64,000 nt of DNA from Methylotenera_A sp046594915 (GTDB lineage: Bacteria; Pseudomonadota; Gammaproteobacteria; Burkholderiales; Methylophilaceae), in NCBI GenBank assembly GCA_046594915.1, contig JBKJRC010000016.1, positions 95,452 through 159,451 of the forward strand. Direction: 5' to 3'. Position 1 is the first letter of the stretch; each line of letters starts with the position of its first letter. Made by a program: the position numbers and the translations under genes. The notes below the pieces were generated by a model, which did no database searches, was not told the origin of the DNA, and saw only the letters and a program-made list of their open reading frames with translations. Below are positions 17,321 through 26,907 of this stretch, piece by piece.

Positions 17321-18523
17321 CTATATAAATCCAGCGGCTTCAGTCAGTTTTGCCACATTTTCTTGCGTAAAAAAACCATCAAAACTGCCGTAGCGTTGCA
17401 CATATTCAATAATTAAGGATGAATGCTCAGAGGCATTAGAGAATATCTGTTTAAGACCTTGTTCTTTAGAGCCAATCACATCCAGTAAAAAGCCTTTGCC
17501 GTTTTCGGCAATCGCATCCACCACAAAATCGATATTTTCTTTGCCCATATATTCTCCATCTTTTACAGAAATCGCCATGTGATGCAGACGCGGGCCATAG
17601 TTGCGTACAAAAGTTTCAGTGGGCGAAGGCAGGCGTTCTAGATGATTAATAAAATAAGGCGTGTTATTGGCAGTGAATACTTTTGCCGGACTTTTGGATT
17701 CAGGAATGGGGTGCGTACTTTTGGTGACATTGGTGGATGAATTCTGGTCTTTGATATTGTAGGCGCCCCAAAAATAATAGCTAGATAGCGACAGATATTC
17801 CAAAATAGCCACTTCACGATTCTGGCTGTAAACGCGCGTGGCTAAATGATCCAGTGGCAATAATAAATCGGCGACACCGATTTGTGTTTGTAACGCTTTT
17901 GCTTCTTGATAGGCAATTTGCACATCGGCTTTAATCATACTTGCGCCAAGTGCATAGACCCTTAATTCATCTGGTTTACGTTCCAAATAGCCGATAATAT
18001 TATGCGTATATGGCGAAGGTTTGCTAACGGCGATATTGCCTGGCAATTCTAATTTGCGCACTTCATCTTGATTGAAAAATCGAAATTCGCGCTGCTCTTG
18101 CAATTTAACCACGCTGTGTAAATCCGTGACGCGGATAATCTCGCCCATATAACGACTGTTCGGTTTTTTCGCGCCAACGGGGTAGACTTCATTTAAGCTT
18201 CTGAAGATGCCGCGCAGGTTAGGGTCTTTGACTTCGCGCAGCAAAATATCCGGCGAATTCAAATCAATACGCAATATATGCGTCAAGTGCTGCTCGGTTT
18301 CTAGCGTCACTAAATAATGGTATGGCGTCATCAATGCCAGTTCTGCGACGTATTTGGTTGCATGTTCTGGGTCAACCGAAATCATCAGCGCATCGATCTC
18401 GTGAATCATTTCTGTTAAGCCAAGCTGATCGCGCTCTGCTAACAACCGCACTAGGTTTTCCTCAAAAAACGGAGAATTTTCTTTGTCGCCATGACGGCTG
18501 AATTGTAGTGAGTTAACGCGCAT
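17321..18523 (-). CDS. VOC/HPPD-like protein inside the Anbu cluster
   Basis: A 400-aa protein with no firm assignment. Residues about 215-400 resemble the vicinal-oxygen-chelate fold of 4-hydroxyphenylpyruvate dioxygenase. DHLATRV (His226) and LHHMAISV (His314/315) are in the places of two metal-binding histidines. SKEQGLKQIFSNASEHSSLIIEYVQR looks like the HPPD C-terminal strand with the Glu ligand (Glu373). A 2-His-1-Glu metal site is therefore plausible. Residues 1-200 are mixed alpha/beta and unlike anything I recognise; they may be a second degenerate VOC half. It lies between Anbu (105 bp gap) and the transglutaminase gene (11 bp gap), all leftward. Function unknown. Confidence 0.6.
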   Translation of the reverse strand: MRVNSLQFSRHGDKENSPFFEENLVRLLAERDQLGLTEMIHEIDALMISVDPEHATKYVAELALMTPYHYLVTLETEQHLTHILRIDLNSPDILLREVKDPNLRGIFRSLNEVYPVGAKKPNSRYMGEIIRVTDLHSVVKLQEQREFRFFNQDEVRKLELPGNIAVSKPSPYTHNIIGYLERKPDELRVYALGASMIKADVQIAYQEAKALQTQIGVADLLLPLDHLATRVYSQNREVAILEYLSLSSYYFWGAYNIKDQNSSTNVTKSTHPIPESKSPAKVFTANNTPYFINHLERLPSPTETFVRNYGPRLHHMAISVKDGEYMGKENIDFVVDAIAENGKGFLLDVIGSKEQGLKQIFSNASEHSSLIIEYVQRYGSFDGFFTQENVAKLTEAAGFI

Positions 18524-18534
18524 TTTGACTTAAA

Positions 18535-19389
18535 TTATTGCTGTGCATGCTGGGTTTGTTGAATCAGTTGCGCCTGTTTTAACAGCTCAATTTGATTCAT
18601 TTTATGTTGTTGATGAATTGGCACACCAGCTTGATTCACGACTACGCTGGTTGCCATGCCTTCCACTCCGCCACCAGAACGCATGCCTGTCACTGGGCTG
18701 GCAGTGCGATAATCTAAACCAGTTGCTAAACGCACATACGTTTCGCCCGCACGGCAACCGTTTGATACATCCACGCTTTGCCACGCGCTATCAAACCACA
18801 CGTCTACCCACGCGTGGCTTTGCATCAGGCTGCCATCTTGCGTAAATAAATAGCCGCTCACATAACGCGCGGGATAACCCAAACTGCGGCAACAGGCAAT
18901 AAACACGTGGGCGTGATCTTGACACACACCCTGCTCCAAGCTAAACGCCTCAATCGCAGTGGTGGTCACTTTGGTTGCACCTGTAATGTAGCCAACTTTT
19001 TCGACTAGTGCGTGCATTAAGTCGTCAATCGGCTTTTGCTTGAATGACATCGCAAAATCTTTGATGGCCGCATCGGCTAAGGTTAACGGTGTATCACGCA
19101 AATAAATAGTTAATGGCAAAGGTTGTTGTTGCGAATAATCGTTGACGCCGGTATCTACCTCGCCCATCACTGTGACGCTTAATTCAGTGTGCGGCGTATC
19201 GACCACCAGCGTATGCGTAGTGTTACCAAAGGCATCTTCAAACTCGTGCATTTGGCCTTGCACTTTAATGTCCCAATATTTAACGTGCTGGCCAAAACCG
19301 CTCTGCGGCGTAAGTCGTAGTTGCTGAATGGTATAATTAACAGGTGTGGTATACACGTATTGGGTGTGATGTTCGATAGTAAGACGCAT
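18535..19389 (-). CDS. Transglutaminase-like protease of the Anbu cluster (COG1305)
   Basis: A 284-aa protein with an N-terminal beta-sandwich of the bacterial transglutaminase type (YVYTTPVNYTIQQLRLTPQ, about 10-140) and a papain-like transglutaminase core. The triad is visible: Cys in EQGVCQDHAHVF, His in SHAWVDVWF and Asp in the following SVDVSNG. Members are thought to cleave or transfer at glutamine-type amide bonds of peptides. It is separated from the alpha-E gene by 30 bp and from the VOC gene by 11 bp. Confidence 0.88.
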   Translation of the reverse strand: MRLTIEHHTQYVYTTPVNYTIQQLRLTPQSGFGQHVKYWDIKVQGQMHEFEDAFGNTTHTLVVDTPHTELSVTVMGEVDTGVNDYSQQQPLPLTIYLRDTPLTLADAAIKDFAMSFKQKPIDDLMHALVEKVGYITGATKVTTTAIEAFSLEQGVCQDHAHVFIACCRSLGYPARYVSGYLFTQDGSLMQSHAWVDVWFDSAWQSVDVSNGCRAGETYVRLATGLDYRTASPVTGMRSGGGVEGMATSVVVNQAGVPIHQQHKMNQIELLKQAQLIQQTQHAQQ

Positions 19390-19419
19390 AATGGCTTATT
19401 TTAACTGGCTTATTTAGCT

Positions 19420-20367
19420 TTAGCTGACATTAATGCTTAAAAACGCACGTTGAATTTCTGCACTCAGTATATTATTTGAATCAATAAAGTCGCTTAAAAA
19501 TTCATGTAATCCTAACTGAAAAATATATTGCATTTTACCGTAACGTAATCTGGCATGCAGTTCACCAGCCAATCTTCTACACTCAGTATGTCGACTACCA
19601 GATAGTTGATCCAGTATAGATGTTACTTCATCCAGACACGCATGCAGCGAACGCGGCATATCGCGTCTTAATACCAGCAGTTCTGCCACGCGCCAAGGCA
19701 CTATCGTATCGCTGAATATTTTTTGATATGCTTGAAAAGCCGATACAGATCTTAACACTGCGCTCCATTCGTAATAATCCACCGCGCCACCAATTTCCTC
19801 TTCATCTGGCAATAGTAAATGATACTTCACATCTAATAGCCTTGCAGTATTGTCAGCGCGTTCAATAAACGTACCTAAGCGCACAAAACTAAAGGCATCA
19901 TCTCGTAGCATAGTACCAAAACACACGCCTCTGAATAAATGCGAACGCGCTTTTACCCAGTCGCAAAACTCGCTCAGCCCAACGTTGGCCAAATTTTGAC
20001 CGACGAATTGAGAGAACTCAATCCACAGCGCATTAATATTTTCCCAAGTTTCTGATGTCATTGCCACGCGCACTGCGCGCGCATTTTCTCGGGCGTTACG
20101 CAATGCATTATAAATACTGGATGGATTATCGGCATCCATTGCTAAATAATGAATCACATTCGCAGCATTTACATTGCCGTAATCTGCCTCATAATCTTCA
20201 ACGTTACCTGATATCTCTAGCGCGGGCAACCAAAGTGCAGACTCACTTTGCGCAGCATTTGGTACTAAAGACATGCTGTAAGTCACTTCCAGCACACGCG
20301 CCATATTTTCTGCGCGCTCAATATAGCGCGCCATCCAATATAAATGGTCCGCGGTTCTACTCAGCAT
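19420..20367 (-). CDS. Alpha-E domain protein (COG2307)
   Basis: A 315-aa, all-helical protein opening MLSRTADHLYWMARYIERAENMARVLEVT, the signature of the alpha-E (DUF403) family. Repeated E/R-containing helices (GTFIERADNTARLLDVKYH) recur in the middle. The family always keeps company with circularly permuted ATP-grasp ligases and is proposed to act with them in making a peptide or peptide-like product. Its start overlaps the ATP-grasp stop by 7 bp, so the two are translationally coupled. Confidence 0.9.
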   Translation of the reverse strand: MLSRTADHLYWMARYIERAENMARVLEVTYSMSLVPNAAQSESALWLPALEISGNVEDYEADYGNVNAANVIHYLAMDADNPSSIYNALRNARENARAVRVAMTSETWENINALWIEFSQFVGQNLANVGLSEFCDWVKARSHLFRGVCFGTMLRDDAFSFVRLGTFIERADNTARLLDVKYHLLLPDEEEIGGAVDYYEWSAVLRSVSAFQAYQKIFSDTIVPWRVAELLVLRRDMPRSLHACLDEVTSILDQLSGSRHTECRRLAGELHARLRYGKMQYIFQLGLHEFLSDFIDSNNILSAEIQRAFLSINVS

Positions 20368-21896
20368 ATTGTTTCAGCTTTACTGGTTTTTGTAGCGCCT
20401 TTAACTTTAGCTTCTATTTTAGAGGTCATTTGTGCTGTTCGTTCTTCAACCTCACTATCCCTATCCTCTAGAACCCAAGTATCTTTGGTACCACCGCCCT
20501 GTGACGAATTGACCACTAAGGAACCTTCTTTTAACGCGACGCGGCATAATGCACCAGGTACTAAGGTGACTGTTTTGCCCGATAATACAAATGGTCGCAA
20601 ATCCACGTGCCGCGGCGCAATACCTGCTTCAACCAATGTAGGGCAAGTGGATAATGCTAAAGTGGGCTGCGCAATATAATTGGCAGGTTTAGATAAGATG
20701 CGTAATCTAAACTCGTCTAGTTCTTGTTTGGTCGCTGCTGGGCCTACTAACATGCCATAACCGCCAGAGCCTTGCACCTCTTTTACCACTAATTCATGCA
20801 AGTGTTCTAAGGTGTATTGCAAATCGTCTTCTTTACTTAACTCATAAGTGGGCACATTTTCTAACAGCGGCTCTTCGCTTAAATAAAACTTAATCATTTC
20901 AGGCACGTAAATATACGTGGCTTTGTCATCAGCAACGCCCGTACCAACTGCATTTGCGAGCGTTACGCCACCATTGCGATATACCGACAACAGCCCAGGC
21001 ACGCCTAACATAGAATCCGCATTAAATACCAATGGATCGATATAGTCGTCATCAATACGCCTATAAATCACATCCACTTTTTGCGGGCCCTGCGTAGTGC
21101 GCATATACACGGCGTTGTTGCGCACAAATAAATCCTGGCCTTCTACCAACTCAATGCCCATTTGTTGCGCAATAAAAGCATGTTCAAAATAAGCACTGTT
21201 ATAAGCGCCAGGTGACAACAAAACCACGGTCGGATCTTGTATGCCAAGTTGTGCTACATCGCGTAGGTTTTTAAGCAATACTTGCGGATAATGATCAACT
21301 TGCGCGATATGATAGCGGCGGAATAACTCGGGAAATAAGCGCATCATCATTTTGCGATCTTCCAACATATAAGACACGCCTGACGGCGTACGCAAATTAT
21401 CTTCCAACACGTAAAATTGTGATTCGCTGGTGCGCACCAAATCAACGCCTGCAATATGTGCATAAATTTGGTTGGGTACATCTACACCGAACATTTCTGG
21501 ACGATATTGGCTATTCGCCAATATACTTGCTGGCACAATGCCTGCCTTAATGATTTCTTGCGAATGATAAATGTCGTGCAGAAACATGTTAAGCGCACGC
21601 ACACGCTGTATCACCCCCGCAGACAATTTAGACCACTCTTTTGCAGAGATTAACCGCGGAATCACATCAAACGGGATTAACCGCTCTGCACCGTCGCTCT
21701 CACCATACACATTAAAAGTAATGCCTACCCGGCGAAACAATAACTCCGCTTCTTGGCGTTTACTTTCCAATTGATGATGCGGAATATCTTTAAGCCAATC
21801 TTGGTAAGCGGTATAAATGTGACGCACATGCATATCGTCTAGCTTAGATGCATCCACTTGCATTTCGTCAAAAAACATTTTTGGGGACTTTTGCAT
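20361..21896 (-). CDS. Circularly permuted type 2 ATP-grasp protein (COG2308)
   Basis: From ATG 21896 (MQKSPKMFFDEM) the protein is 511 aa; the frame is open to 21944 but those 16 residues look unlike the family. Features are the permuted ATP-grasp core with YRRIDDDYIDPLVFN, the NAVGTGVADDKATYIYVPEMI segment, and KEVQGSGGYGMLVGP as a glycine-rich nucleotide loop. The C-terminus has VDLRPFVLSGKTVTLVPGALCRVAL. Such ligases are predicted to form amide bonds between amino acids or onto a peptide. First gene of the leftward Anbu cluster. Confidence 0.9.
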   Translation of the reverse strand: MQKSPKMFFDEMQVDASKLDDMHVRHIYTAYQDWLKDIPHHQLESKRQEAELLFRRVGITFNVYGESDGAERLIPFDVIPRLISAKEWSKLSAGVIQRVRALNMFLHDIYHSQEIIKAGIVPASILANSQYRPEMFGVDVPNQIYAHIAGVDLVRTSESQFYVLEDNLRTPSGVSYMLEDRKMMMRLFPELFRRYHIAQVDHYPQVLLKNLRDVAQLGIQDPTVVLLSPGAYNSAYFEHAFIAQQMGIELVEGQDLFVRNNAVYMRTTQGPQKVDVIYRRIDDDYIDPLVFNADSMLGVPGLLSVYRNGGVTLANAVGTGVADDKATYIYVPEMIKFYLSEEPLLENVPTYELSKEDDLQYTLEHLHELVVKEVQGSGGYGMLVGPAATKQELDEFRLRILSKPANYIAQPTLALSTCPTLVEAGIAPRHVDLRPFVLSGKTVTLVPGALCRVALKEGSLVVNSSQGGGTKDTWVLEDRDSEVEERTAQMTSKIEAKVKGATKTSKAETIC

Positions 21897-22051
21897 GGTT
21901 AAGTTCTTTAGGTAATAAAAAGATTCATGCAAGGCGTATGCCAAATAATTATTTAATAATAAACAATTAGTTAGGGTTGTATTTTTTTAAGCTAATAAAA
22001 ATATGCACAGATATAGTGCAGTTAAAAAATGATTTTTTAAAATGTGCAATA

Positions 22052-22075
22052 CATCAGTGCATCACTGATGGTTTT
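22052..22075. terminator. Hairpin between yicC and the ATP-grasp gene
   Basis: A perfect 8-bp stem CATCAGTG/CACTGATG (22052-22059, 22063-22070) with a 3-nt loop. A T5 follows on the plus strand, while the minus-strand side has no good T-run. It sits between two leftward genes, so if it works as a terminator or attenuator for yicC it is atypical. Confidence 0.4.
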
Positions 22076-22108
22076 TAGAGCAGGCCTGTTAACTGTTTAT
22101 AAAAGCAA

Positions 22109-22975
22109 TTATTCTATGTTTTGAATCTGCTCGCGCATCTGCTCTATTAACACTTTCAGTTCCATGGAAATTTGGCTGGTTTCAACGGCAACCGATTTCG
22201 AACCCAATGTATTCGCCTCGCGATTCATTTCCTGCATTAAAAAATCTAAACGCTTGCCTACCGCGCCGCCCGCTTGCAAAATGCGTTTCACCTCTGCAAT
22301 ATGTGAACTCAATCTTGACAATTCTTCGTCCACATCAATACGCTGTGCGTACAGCACCATTTCTTGCCGAATACGCTCATCGTCATGGCTATTAGTGGCT
22401 TCATGCAATTTAGCGGTTAATTTTGTCTGATATTGCGCAATTAAAGCTGGCATCATTGGCTTAACTTTGGTCACAAGTTGCTCAACCTGTTGCAATCTGT
22501 CCAAAATAATCGCGGCCAATTTACCGCCTTCGCGCGCTCGTGCATCAATTAATTGCTGCAAAATTTGAGTTAACCCATTTTTGAAATCAACTTCTAGCGC
22601 ATCAGAATCCAATGTTTCTGCAACAAAAACGCCTGGCATACGCAAAATGTCCAGCATATTCACGGGTTGTGTATGCGGAAAATATTGCGCTGCTGTTTTT
22701 GCGCTTTCTGCAATTTGCTGCAAAACGCTGTGGTTAAGCTGTGGCACACTGTTTACGCCAGCCTCACGCATCATACTCATGCGAATATCCACTTTACCAC
22801 GGCCTAATTTAGCCTGAATCAACTCGCGAGCGAGTGATTCGAGCTGACGCAAACTATCATCTAGTTTTAGTTGTAACTCTAAATAACGGTGGTTTACCGA
22901 GCGGCATTCAATTAGCAAAACACCATTTTTTGTGTTGGTTTCTAGTGACGCGTAGCCTGTCATGCTTAATATCAT
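22109..22975 (-). CDS. YicC-family endoribonuclease
   Basis: A 288-aa protein of the YicC/YloC family. It opens MILSMTGYASLE, has the LIECRSVNHRYLEL motif near residue 25, and the conserved C-terminal RLDFLMQEMNREANTLGSKS (about 240-260). E. coli YicC is an endoribonuclease linked to RNase E/PNPase-dependent RNA turnover. It is divergent from the kinase gene on the right across a 203-bp gap in which I recognise no other gene. Confidence 0.92.
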   Translation of the reverse strand: MILSMTGYASLETNTKNGVLLIECRSVNHRYLELQLKLDDSLRQLESLARELIQAKLGRGKVDIRMSMMREAGVNSVPQLNHSVLQQIAESAKTAAQYFPHTQPVNMLDILRMPGVFVAETLDSDALEVDFKNGLTQILQQLIDARAREGGKLAAIILDRLQQVEQLVTKVKPMMPALIAQYQTKLTAKLHEATNSHDDERIRQEMVLYAQRIDVDEELSRLSSHIAEVKRILQAGGAVGKRLDFLMQEMNREANTLGSKSVAVETSQISMELKVLIEQMREQIQNIE

Positions 22976-23178
22976 GGTTGTGCTCTTGGGTTTATTTGTT
23001 AAAGTGAATTAATTTGTTAAAGTAATTTGTGATAATTGTATCAAACCTCTATGATTTAACGTGTTTTTTATGCGAGAATATGCGAATTAATTGATTTAAT
23101 ATTTCCACATTTATTTACAAAATCTTATTAACTGGACTGGGCATATCGCACGCAACATTGGGCGCTACACTTAACTAG

Positions 23179-24120
23179 ATGGCTACACTTAAAAACCAAT
23201 CTTTGCCTATCGGCTATATTCTGCAAGACTATATCATCACGCGCGTGTTAAGCACTGGCGGCTTTAGTTTCGTCTATCTTGCGCAAGACATGAACAAAAA
23301 CACGGTGGCGATTAAAGAATATATGCCCACTGGTTTAGCCCTGCGCGAAGATGGCGCGACCGTATTACTGGGAAGTGACGACGACGCCTCTACTTTTAAG
23401 CACGGCTTAAAATGTTTTTTTGAAGAAGGCCTGGCTTTGGCCAAAATTGACCATAAAAACATCGTGCGCGTGGTTAATTTCTTTAGAGAAAACAACACGG
23501 TTTACATGGTCATGCAGTATGAGCGCGGCAAATCGTTACAAGATTTTATCTTATCGCAACCCGCGCCTGTCAACGAAAGATTTGTACGCCGTGTATTTGG
23601 TGAGCTACTTAATGGCCTGCGCGAAGTCCATACGCAAAAGTTGCTGCATTTAGATATTAAGCCAGCCAACATTTATATTCGGCTAGATGGCTCACCAGTG
23701 CTACTAGATTTTGGCTCGGCACGGCAAACATTGACGCAAACCCAATCTAAATTATCGCCTAGCTACACGCCCGGTTTTGCGCCGCCAGAACAATATTTTG
23801 AGCGTAAACAACTCGGCCCATGGAGCGATATTTACAGTGTGGGCGCCAGCATGTATTCCTGTCTGGCAAGATCGGCGCCCATGGCGGCTAATCAACGCGT
23901 TAAACAAGATTTTTTAGCGCCCGCCACCAAAGTGGGCAAAGGCATTTATACCCAAGAATTACTGCAAATTATTGATAATTGCCTGAAACTTAATTATCTG
24001 GATAGGCCGCAAAGCGTATTTTCGTTACAAAAGACCTTGTTTGAAATTGTTCCCCCAATTGAGGTAGAAAAACCCAGTTTTGCTAAAAAAATTAAAGACG
24101 CTTTAAACAAACCACTCTAA
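23179..24120 (+). CDS. Hanks-type Ser/Thr protein kinase
   Basis: A 313-aa soluble kinase. The glycine loop is STGGFSFVYLA, the ATP-binding lysine Lys46 (VAIKEYMP), the catalytic loop HLDIKPANI (Asp159) and the metal-binding DFG is LLDFGSARQ (near 177). The activation segment with SPSYTPGFAPPEQY and a regulatory APE-like motif is present. It ends soon after the kinase fold, with no transmembrane or PASTA region, so it is cytosolic. The PP2C phosphatase gene follows by 50 bp, giving a reversible phosphorylation pair. Targets unknown. Confidence 0.92.
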   Translation: MATLKNQSLPIGYILQDYIITRVLSTGGFSFVYLAQDMNKNTVAIKEYMPTGLALREDGATVLLGSDDDASTFKHGLKCFFEEGLALAKIDHKNIVRVVNFFRENNTVYMVMQYERGKSLQDFILSQPAPVNERFVRRVFGELLNGLREVHTQKLLHLDIKPANIYIRLDGSPVLLDFGSARQTLTQTQSKLSPSYTPGFAPPEQYFERKQLGPWSDIYSVGASMYSCLARSAPMAANQRVKQDFLAPATKVGKGIYTQELLQIIDNCLKLNYLDRPQSVFSLQKTLFEIVPPIEVEKPSFAKKIKDALNKPL

Positions 24121-24170
24121 GATGTTAATACCAATTAATCACACAAAAATACTCAATAATAGCTGCTTAA

Positions 24171-25100
24171 ATGAAATTTTCTATCTACCAAAATAGTCGT
24201 CAAGGCCCTAGACACTATAATCAAGATCGACTGGCTTATTCGTATAGTAAAGATGCTTTGCTACTCGTGTTAGCTGACGGCATGGGTGGCCACCGCAATG
24301 GCGAAGTTGCCGCGCAGTTAGCCGTTAAAACCTTAACCGATGCTTTTCAGCGTTTAGCGGTGCCGTTTTTAAGTAGCCCGGCCAAATTTTTAATCGATCA
24401 TATTCAGCAAGTACACGATATGATTGATCACGTCACACAAAGAGATGAGTTAATCGAAGCGCCGCGCACCACAATTGTGGCGGCGATTATTCAACGCGGC
24501 TTTTTGTATTGCGCGCATGTGGGCGATTCCAGGCTGTATCACTTTCGCGAAGGGCATTTGCTGTTTCGTACCGAAGATCACTCAGTCGTACAATCGTTGT
24601 ACAAAAAAGGCATGATCAGCAAAGAAGAAATGGCCACGCATCCTTACAAAAATAAGGTGTATAACTGTTTGGGCGGCGAAACCCCGCCACAAATCGATTT
24701 ATCCGATCGTTTTGAGTTGCTAGAAGGCGACACCATTTTGTTGTGTACCGATGGTGTTTGGGGCGTGTTGAGTGATCAGCAAATTAAAGAAATTATCCAG
24801 CAGAATGTGGTTATTGCGAATGCCACCAACCGGCTGATGGAAAGTGCCGAATTTGCCAGCGATGAACGCGGTGACAATATGAGCGCCATTGGTTTGCAAT
24901 GGGGGGACAGGCAACAAAATGGCGATACCGTTTCTACGCAGTTGATGCCTTTGGGTGAAACCACCACCATCATGAACACCGTACAGCCACCAATGAATGA
25001 AGAGATGAATCTGAATGATCTTTCAGATGACGACATTGAACATACCATCGCCGAAATTCAAACTGCTTTAAATAAAACCCAGCAAAAACCCAAAATTTAG
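24171..25100 (+). CDS. PP2C-type protein phosphatase
   Basis: A 309-aa metal-dependent phosphatase. Metal-binding aspartates lie in LVLADGMGGHRNGE, HVGDSRLYHF, LLCTDGVWG and ERGDNMSAI, so all the principal motifs are present. The catalytic domain ends near residue 250. The final 60 residues are acidic with a SDDDIEHTIAEIQTAL helix and may bind a partner. Partner of the kinase gene immediately upstream. Confidence 0.92.
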   Translation: MKFSIYQNSRQGPRHYNQDRLAYSYSKDALLLVLADGMGGHRNGEVAAQLAVKTLTDAFQRLAVPFLSSPAKFLIDHIQQVHDMIDHVTQRDELIEAPRTTIVAAIIQRGFLYCAHVGDSRLYHFREGHLLFRTEDHSVVQSLYKKGMISKEEMATHPYKNKVYNCLGGETPPQIDLSDRFELLEGDTILLCTDGVWGVLSDQQIKEIIQQNVVIANATNRLMESAEFASDERGDNMSAIGLQWGDRQQNGDTVSTQLMPLGETTTIMNTVQPPMNEEMNLNDLSDDDIEHTIAEIQTALNKTQQKPKI

Positions 25101-25228
25101 CCTTATTTTATGGTTAAGTCGCCGCTGCGAAAGTTTTCTGCTAACTGTTAACGGCTTGCGCTATTAAGTTTTAACAGTATCTCAATAATGCATCGCTTAT
25201 AATGTGTTTTTTATTTAAGCCCATTATC

Positions 25229-25963
25229 ATGCAACCCATCCTTCGACCAAGCCTACGTGCCACCAACCAGTTACGCACTATTGAAATTATCCGCCATTAC
25301 ACCAAACATGCCGAAGGTTCGGTATTGGTTAAATTTGGCGATACGCATGTACTTTGCACCGCGAGCGTAGAAGAAAAAGTACCCGGCTTTTTAAAAGGTA
25401 AGAATCAAGGCTGGGTTACCGCAGAATATGGCATGCTGCCGCGTAGCACTGGCAGCCGCATGGATAGAGAAGCAGCTAAAGGCAAGCAATCTGGTCGCAC
25501 ACAAGAAATCCAGCGTTTAATTGGCCGCAGTTTGCGTGCCATAATTGATCTTGAAAAGCTGGGCGAACGCAGCATTCATATTGATTGTGATGTGATTCAG
25601 GCCGATGGCGGCACGCGCACGGCCAGCATTACGGGTGCCTATGTGGCTTTACATGATGCTATTTCTAAGCTGTTAGCTAGTGGAAAAATCACTGAAAATC
25701 CGCTTAAACAAGCTGTTGCCGCCATTTCTGTCGGTGTATACCAAGGTTGTGCGGTGTTAGATTTAGATTATATTGAAGACTCTGATTGCGATACCGATAT
25801 GAACGTGGTGATGACGGAAGATGGTGGATTTGTAGAGATTCAAGGCACGGCTGAAGGCGAGCCGTTTGCGCGTGAAGCCATGAACGCGATGCTAGATTTG
25901 GCAGCCAGCGGCATTGCCGAATTGCTGGTGATGCAGCAAACGGCTTTGGCACGCGCTGATTAA
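25229..25963 (+). CDS. rph: Ribonuclease PH
   Basis: A phosphorolytic 3'-5' exoribonuclease maturing tRNA ends. From ATG 25229 (MQPILRPSLRATNQLR) it is 244 aa, the family norm; the frame extends nine codons upstream without need. The phosphate-binding GGTRTASITGAYVAL and the GWVTAEYGMLPRSTGSR segment are intact. It starts the rph-rdgB-(small ORF)-hemW operon. Confidence 0.95.
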   Translation: MQPILRPSLRATNQLRTIEIIRHYTKHAEGSVLVKFGDTHVLCTASVEEKVPGFLKGKNQGWVTAEYGMLPRSTGSRMDREAAKGKQSGRTQEIQRLIGRSLRAIIDLEKLGERSIHIDCDVIQADGGTRTASITGAYVALHDAISKLLASGKITENPLKQAVAAISVGVYQGCAVLDLDYIEDSDCDTDMNVVMTEDGGFVEIQGTAEGEPFAREAMNAMLDLAASGIAELLVMQQTALARAD

Positions 25964-26017
25964 CCTAAAAGTTAACCCATTAAGTTAACCAATAATTTGT
26001 TGGCAAAATTAATATCG

Positions 26018-26668
26018 ATGAATAAACTAGTCATTGCAACGCATAATCTCGGTAAGCTGCGCGAGTTCCAGATTTTACTCAGTGCGCTTAATATTGAAGT
26101 ATTGCCGCAATCGGCTTTTAATATCAGCGAGGCCGAAGAACCGCATTGCACCTTTATCGAAAACGCGTTGACTAAAGCACGACACGCCAGTTTACACAGC
26201 GGCTTGCCAGCGCTTGCAGACGATTCTGGTTTGTGTGTACACGCGCTACAAGGCAAGCCTGGCGTTTTATCGGCGCGGTTTGCCGACATGCATAGCGATG
26301 AACCATACCGAAATAAAAGTAGTGATAAATCAAGCCGTGATGAAAAAAACAATCAAGCGTTATTAAACGCACTAAAAGATGTCACGACGCAAACAAACCC
26401 ACATAGTCGCAGTGCTTATTACTATTGCGCGCTGGTGTTGGTGCGTAGCCATGACGATCCGCAACCGATTATTGCAGAAGGCATGTGGACAGGTGAAATT
26501 TTAACTGCGCCAAGAGGGTCAGATGGATTTGGCTATGATCCTTTGTTTCTGGATTTGCATTTTAACAAAACTGGCGCAGAATTAAGCCCTGATATTAAAA
26601 ACCAAATCAGTCATCGCGGGCAAGCGTTGCAACAATTAATCATCAAAATCAAGGCATTAAAAGTATGA
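26018..26668 (+). CDS. rdgB: XTP/dITP pyrophosphatase
   Basis: Hydrolyses non-canonical purine nucleoside triphosphates. From ATG 26018 (MNKLVIATHNLGKLREF) it is 216 aa; an upstream TTG (25997) is less likely. The family motifs are ALADDSGLCVHALQGKPGVLSARFA, EGMWTGEI and PRGSDGFGYDPLF. The gap from rph contains the duplicated GTTAACC motif. Its stop overlaps the next ATG by 4 bp. Confidence 0.94.
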   Translation: MNKLVIATHNLGKLREFQILLSALNIEVLPQSAFNISEAEEPHCTFIENALTKARHASLHSGLPALADDSGLCVHALQGKPGVLSARFADMHSDEPYRNKSSDKSSRDEKNNQALLNALKDVTTQTNPHSRSAYYYCALVLVRSHDDPQPIIAEGMWTGEILTAPRGSDGFGYDPLFLDLHFNKTGAELSPDIKNQISHRGQALQQLIIKIKALKV

Positions 26669-26907
26669 AAAATTTACCGAACTGGTTGCGCGACGATGGC
26701 AGCATCGTCTCTTGCACCGAAAAAATCAAAGTGATGCGCGAAAATTTTGAAGAGATTCAGCAAATCGCCCAAGACGCTTTTGAAGACGGTTTGCTTTTAG
26801 AAGTGTCAGAAACGCAGATGCGCGAAGCCTTGCATCACTTAATTAATCAGCTGATTAACCCCTACCAAAAAACCAAAGCGGCCATTGAAAAAAGTTATAC
26901 CAATTAA
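26665..26907 (+). CDS. Small conserved hypothetical protein, 80 aa
   Basis: Starts within the rdgB stop (ATGA) and ends inside the 5' end of the hemW frame, so it is translationally coupled on both sides. It is a helical, acidic protein (NWLRDDGSIVSCTEKIKVMREN and then an amphipathic helix). Similar short proteins opening W-DDGS-VSCTEKIKVM occur beside rdgB/hemW in Betaproteobacteria in my recollection. No function is known. Confidence 0.75.
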   Translation: MKNLPNWLRDDGSIVSCTEKIKVMRENFEEIQQIAQDAFEDGLLLEVSETQMREALHHLINQLINPYQKTKAAIEKSYTN

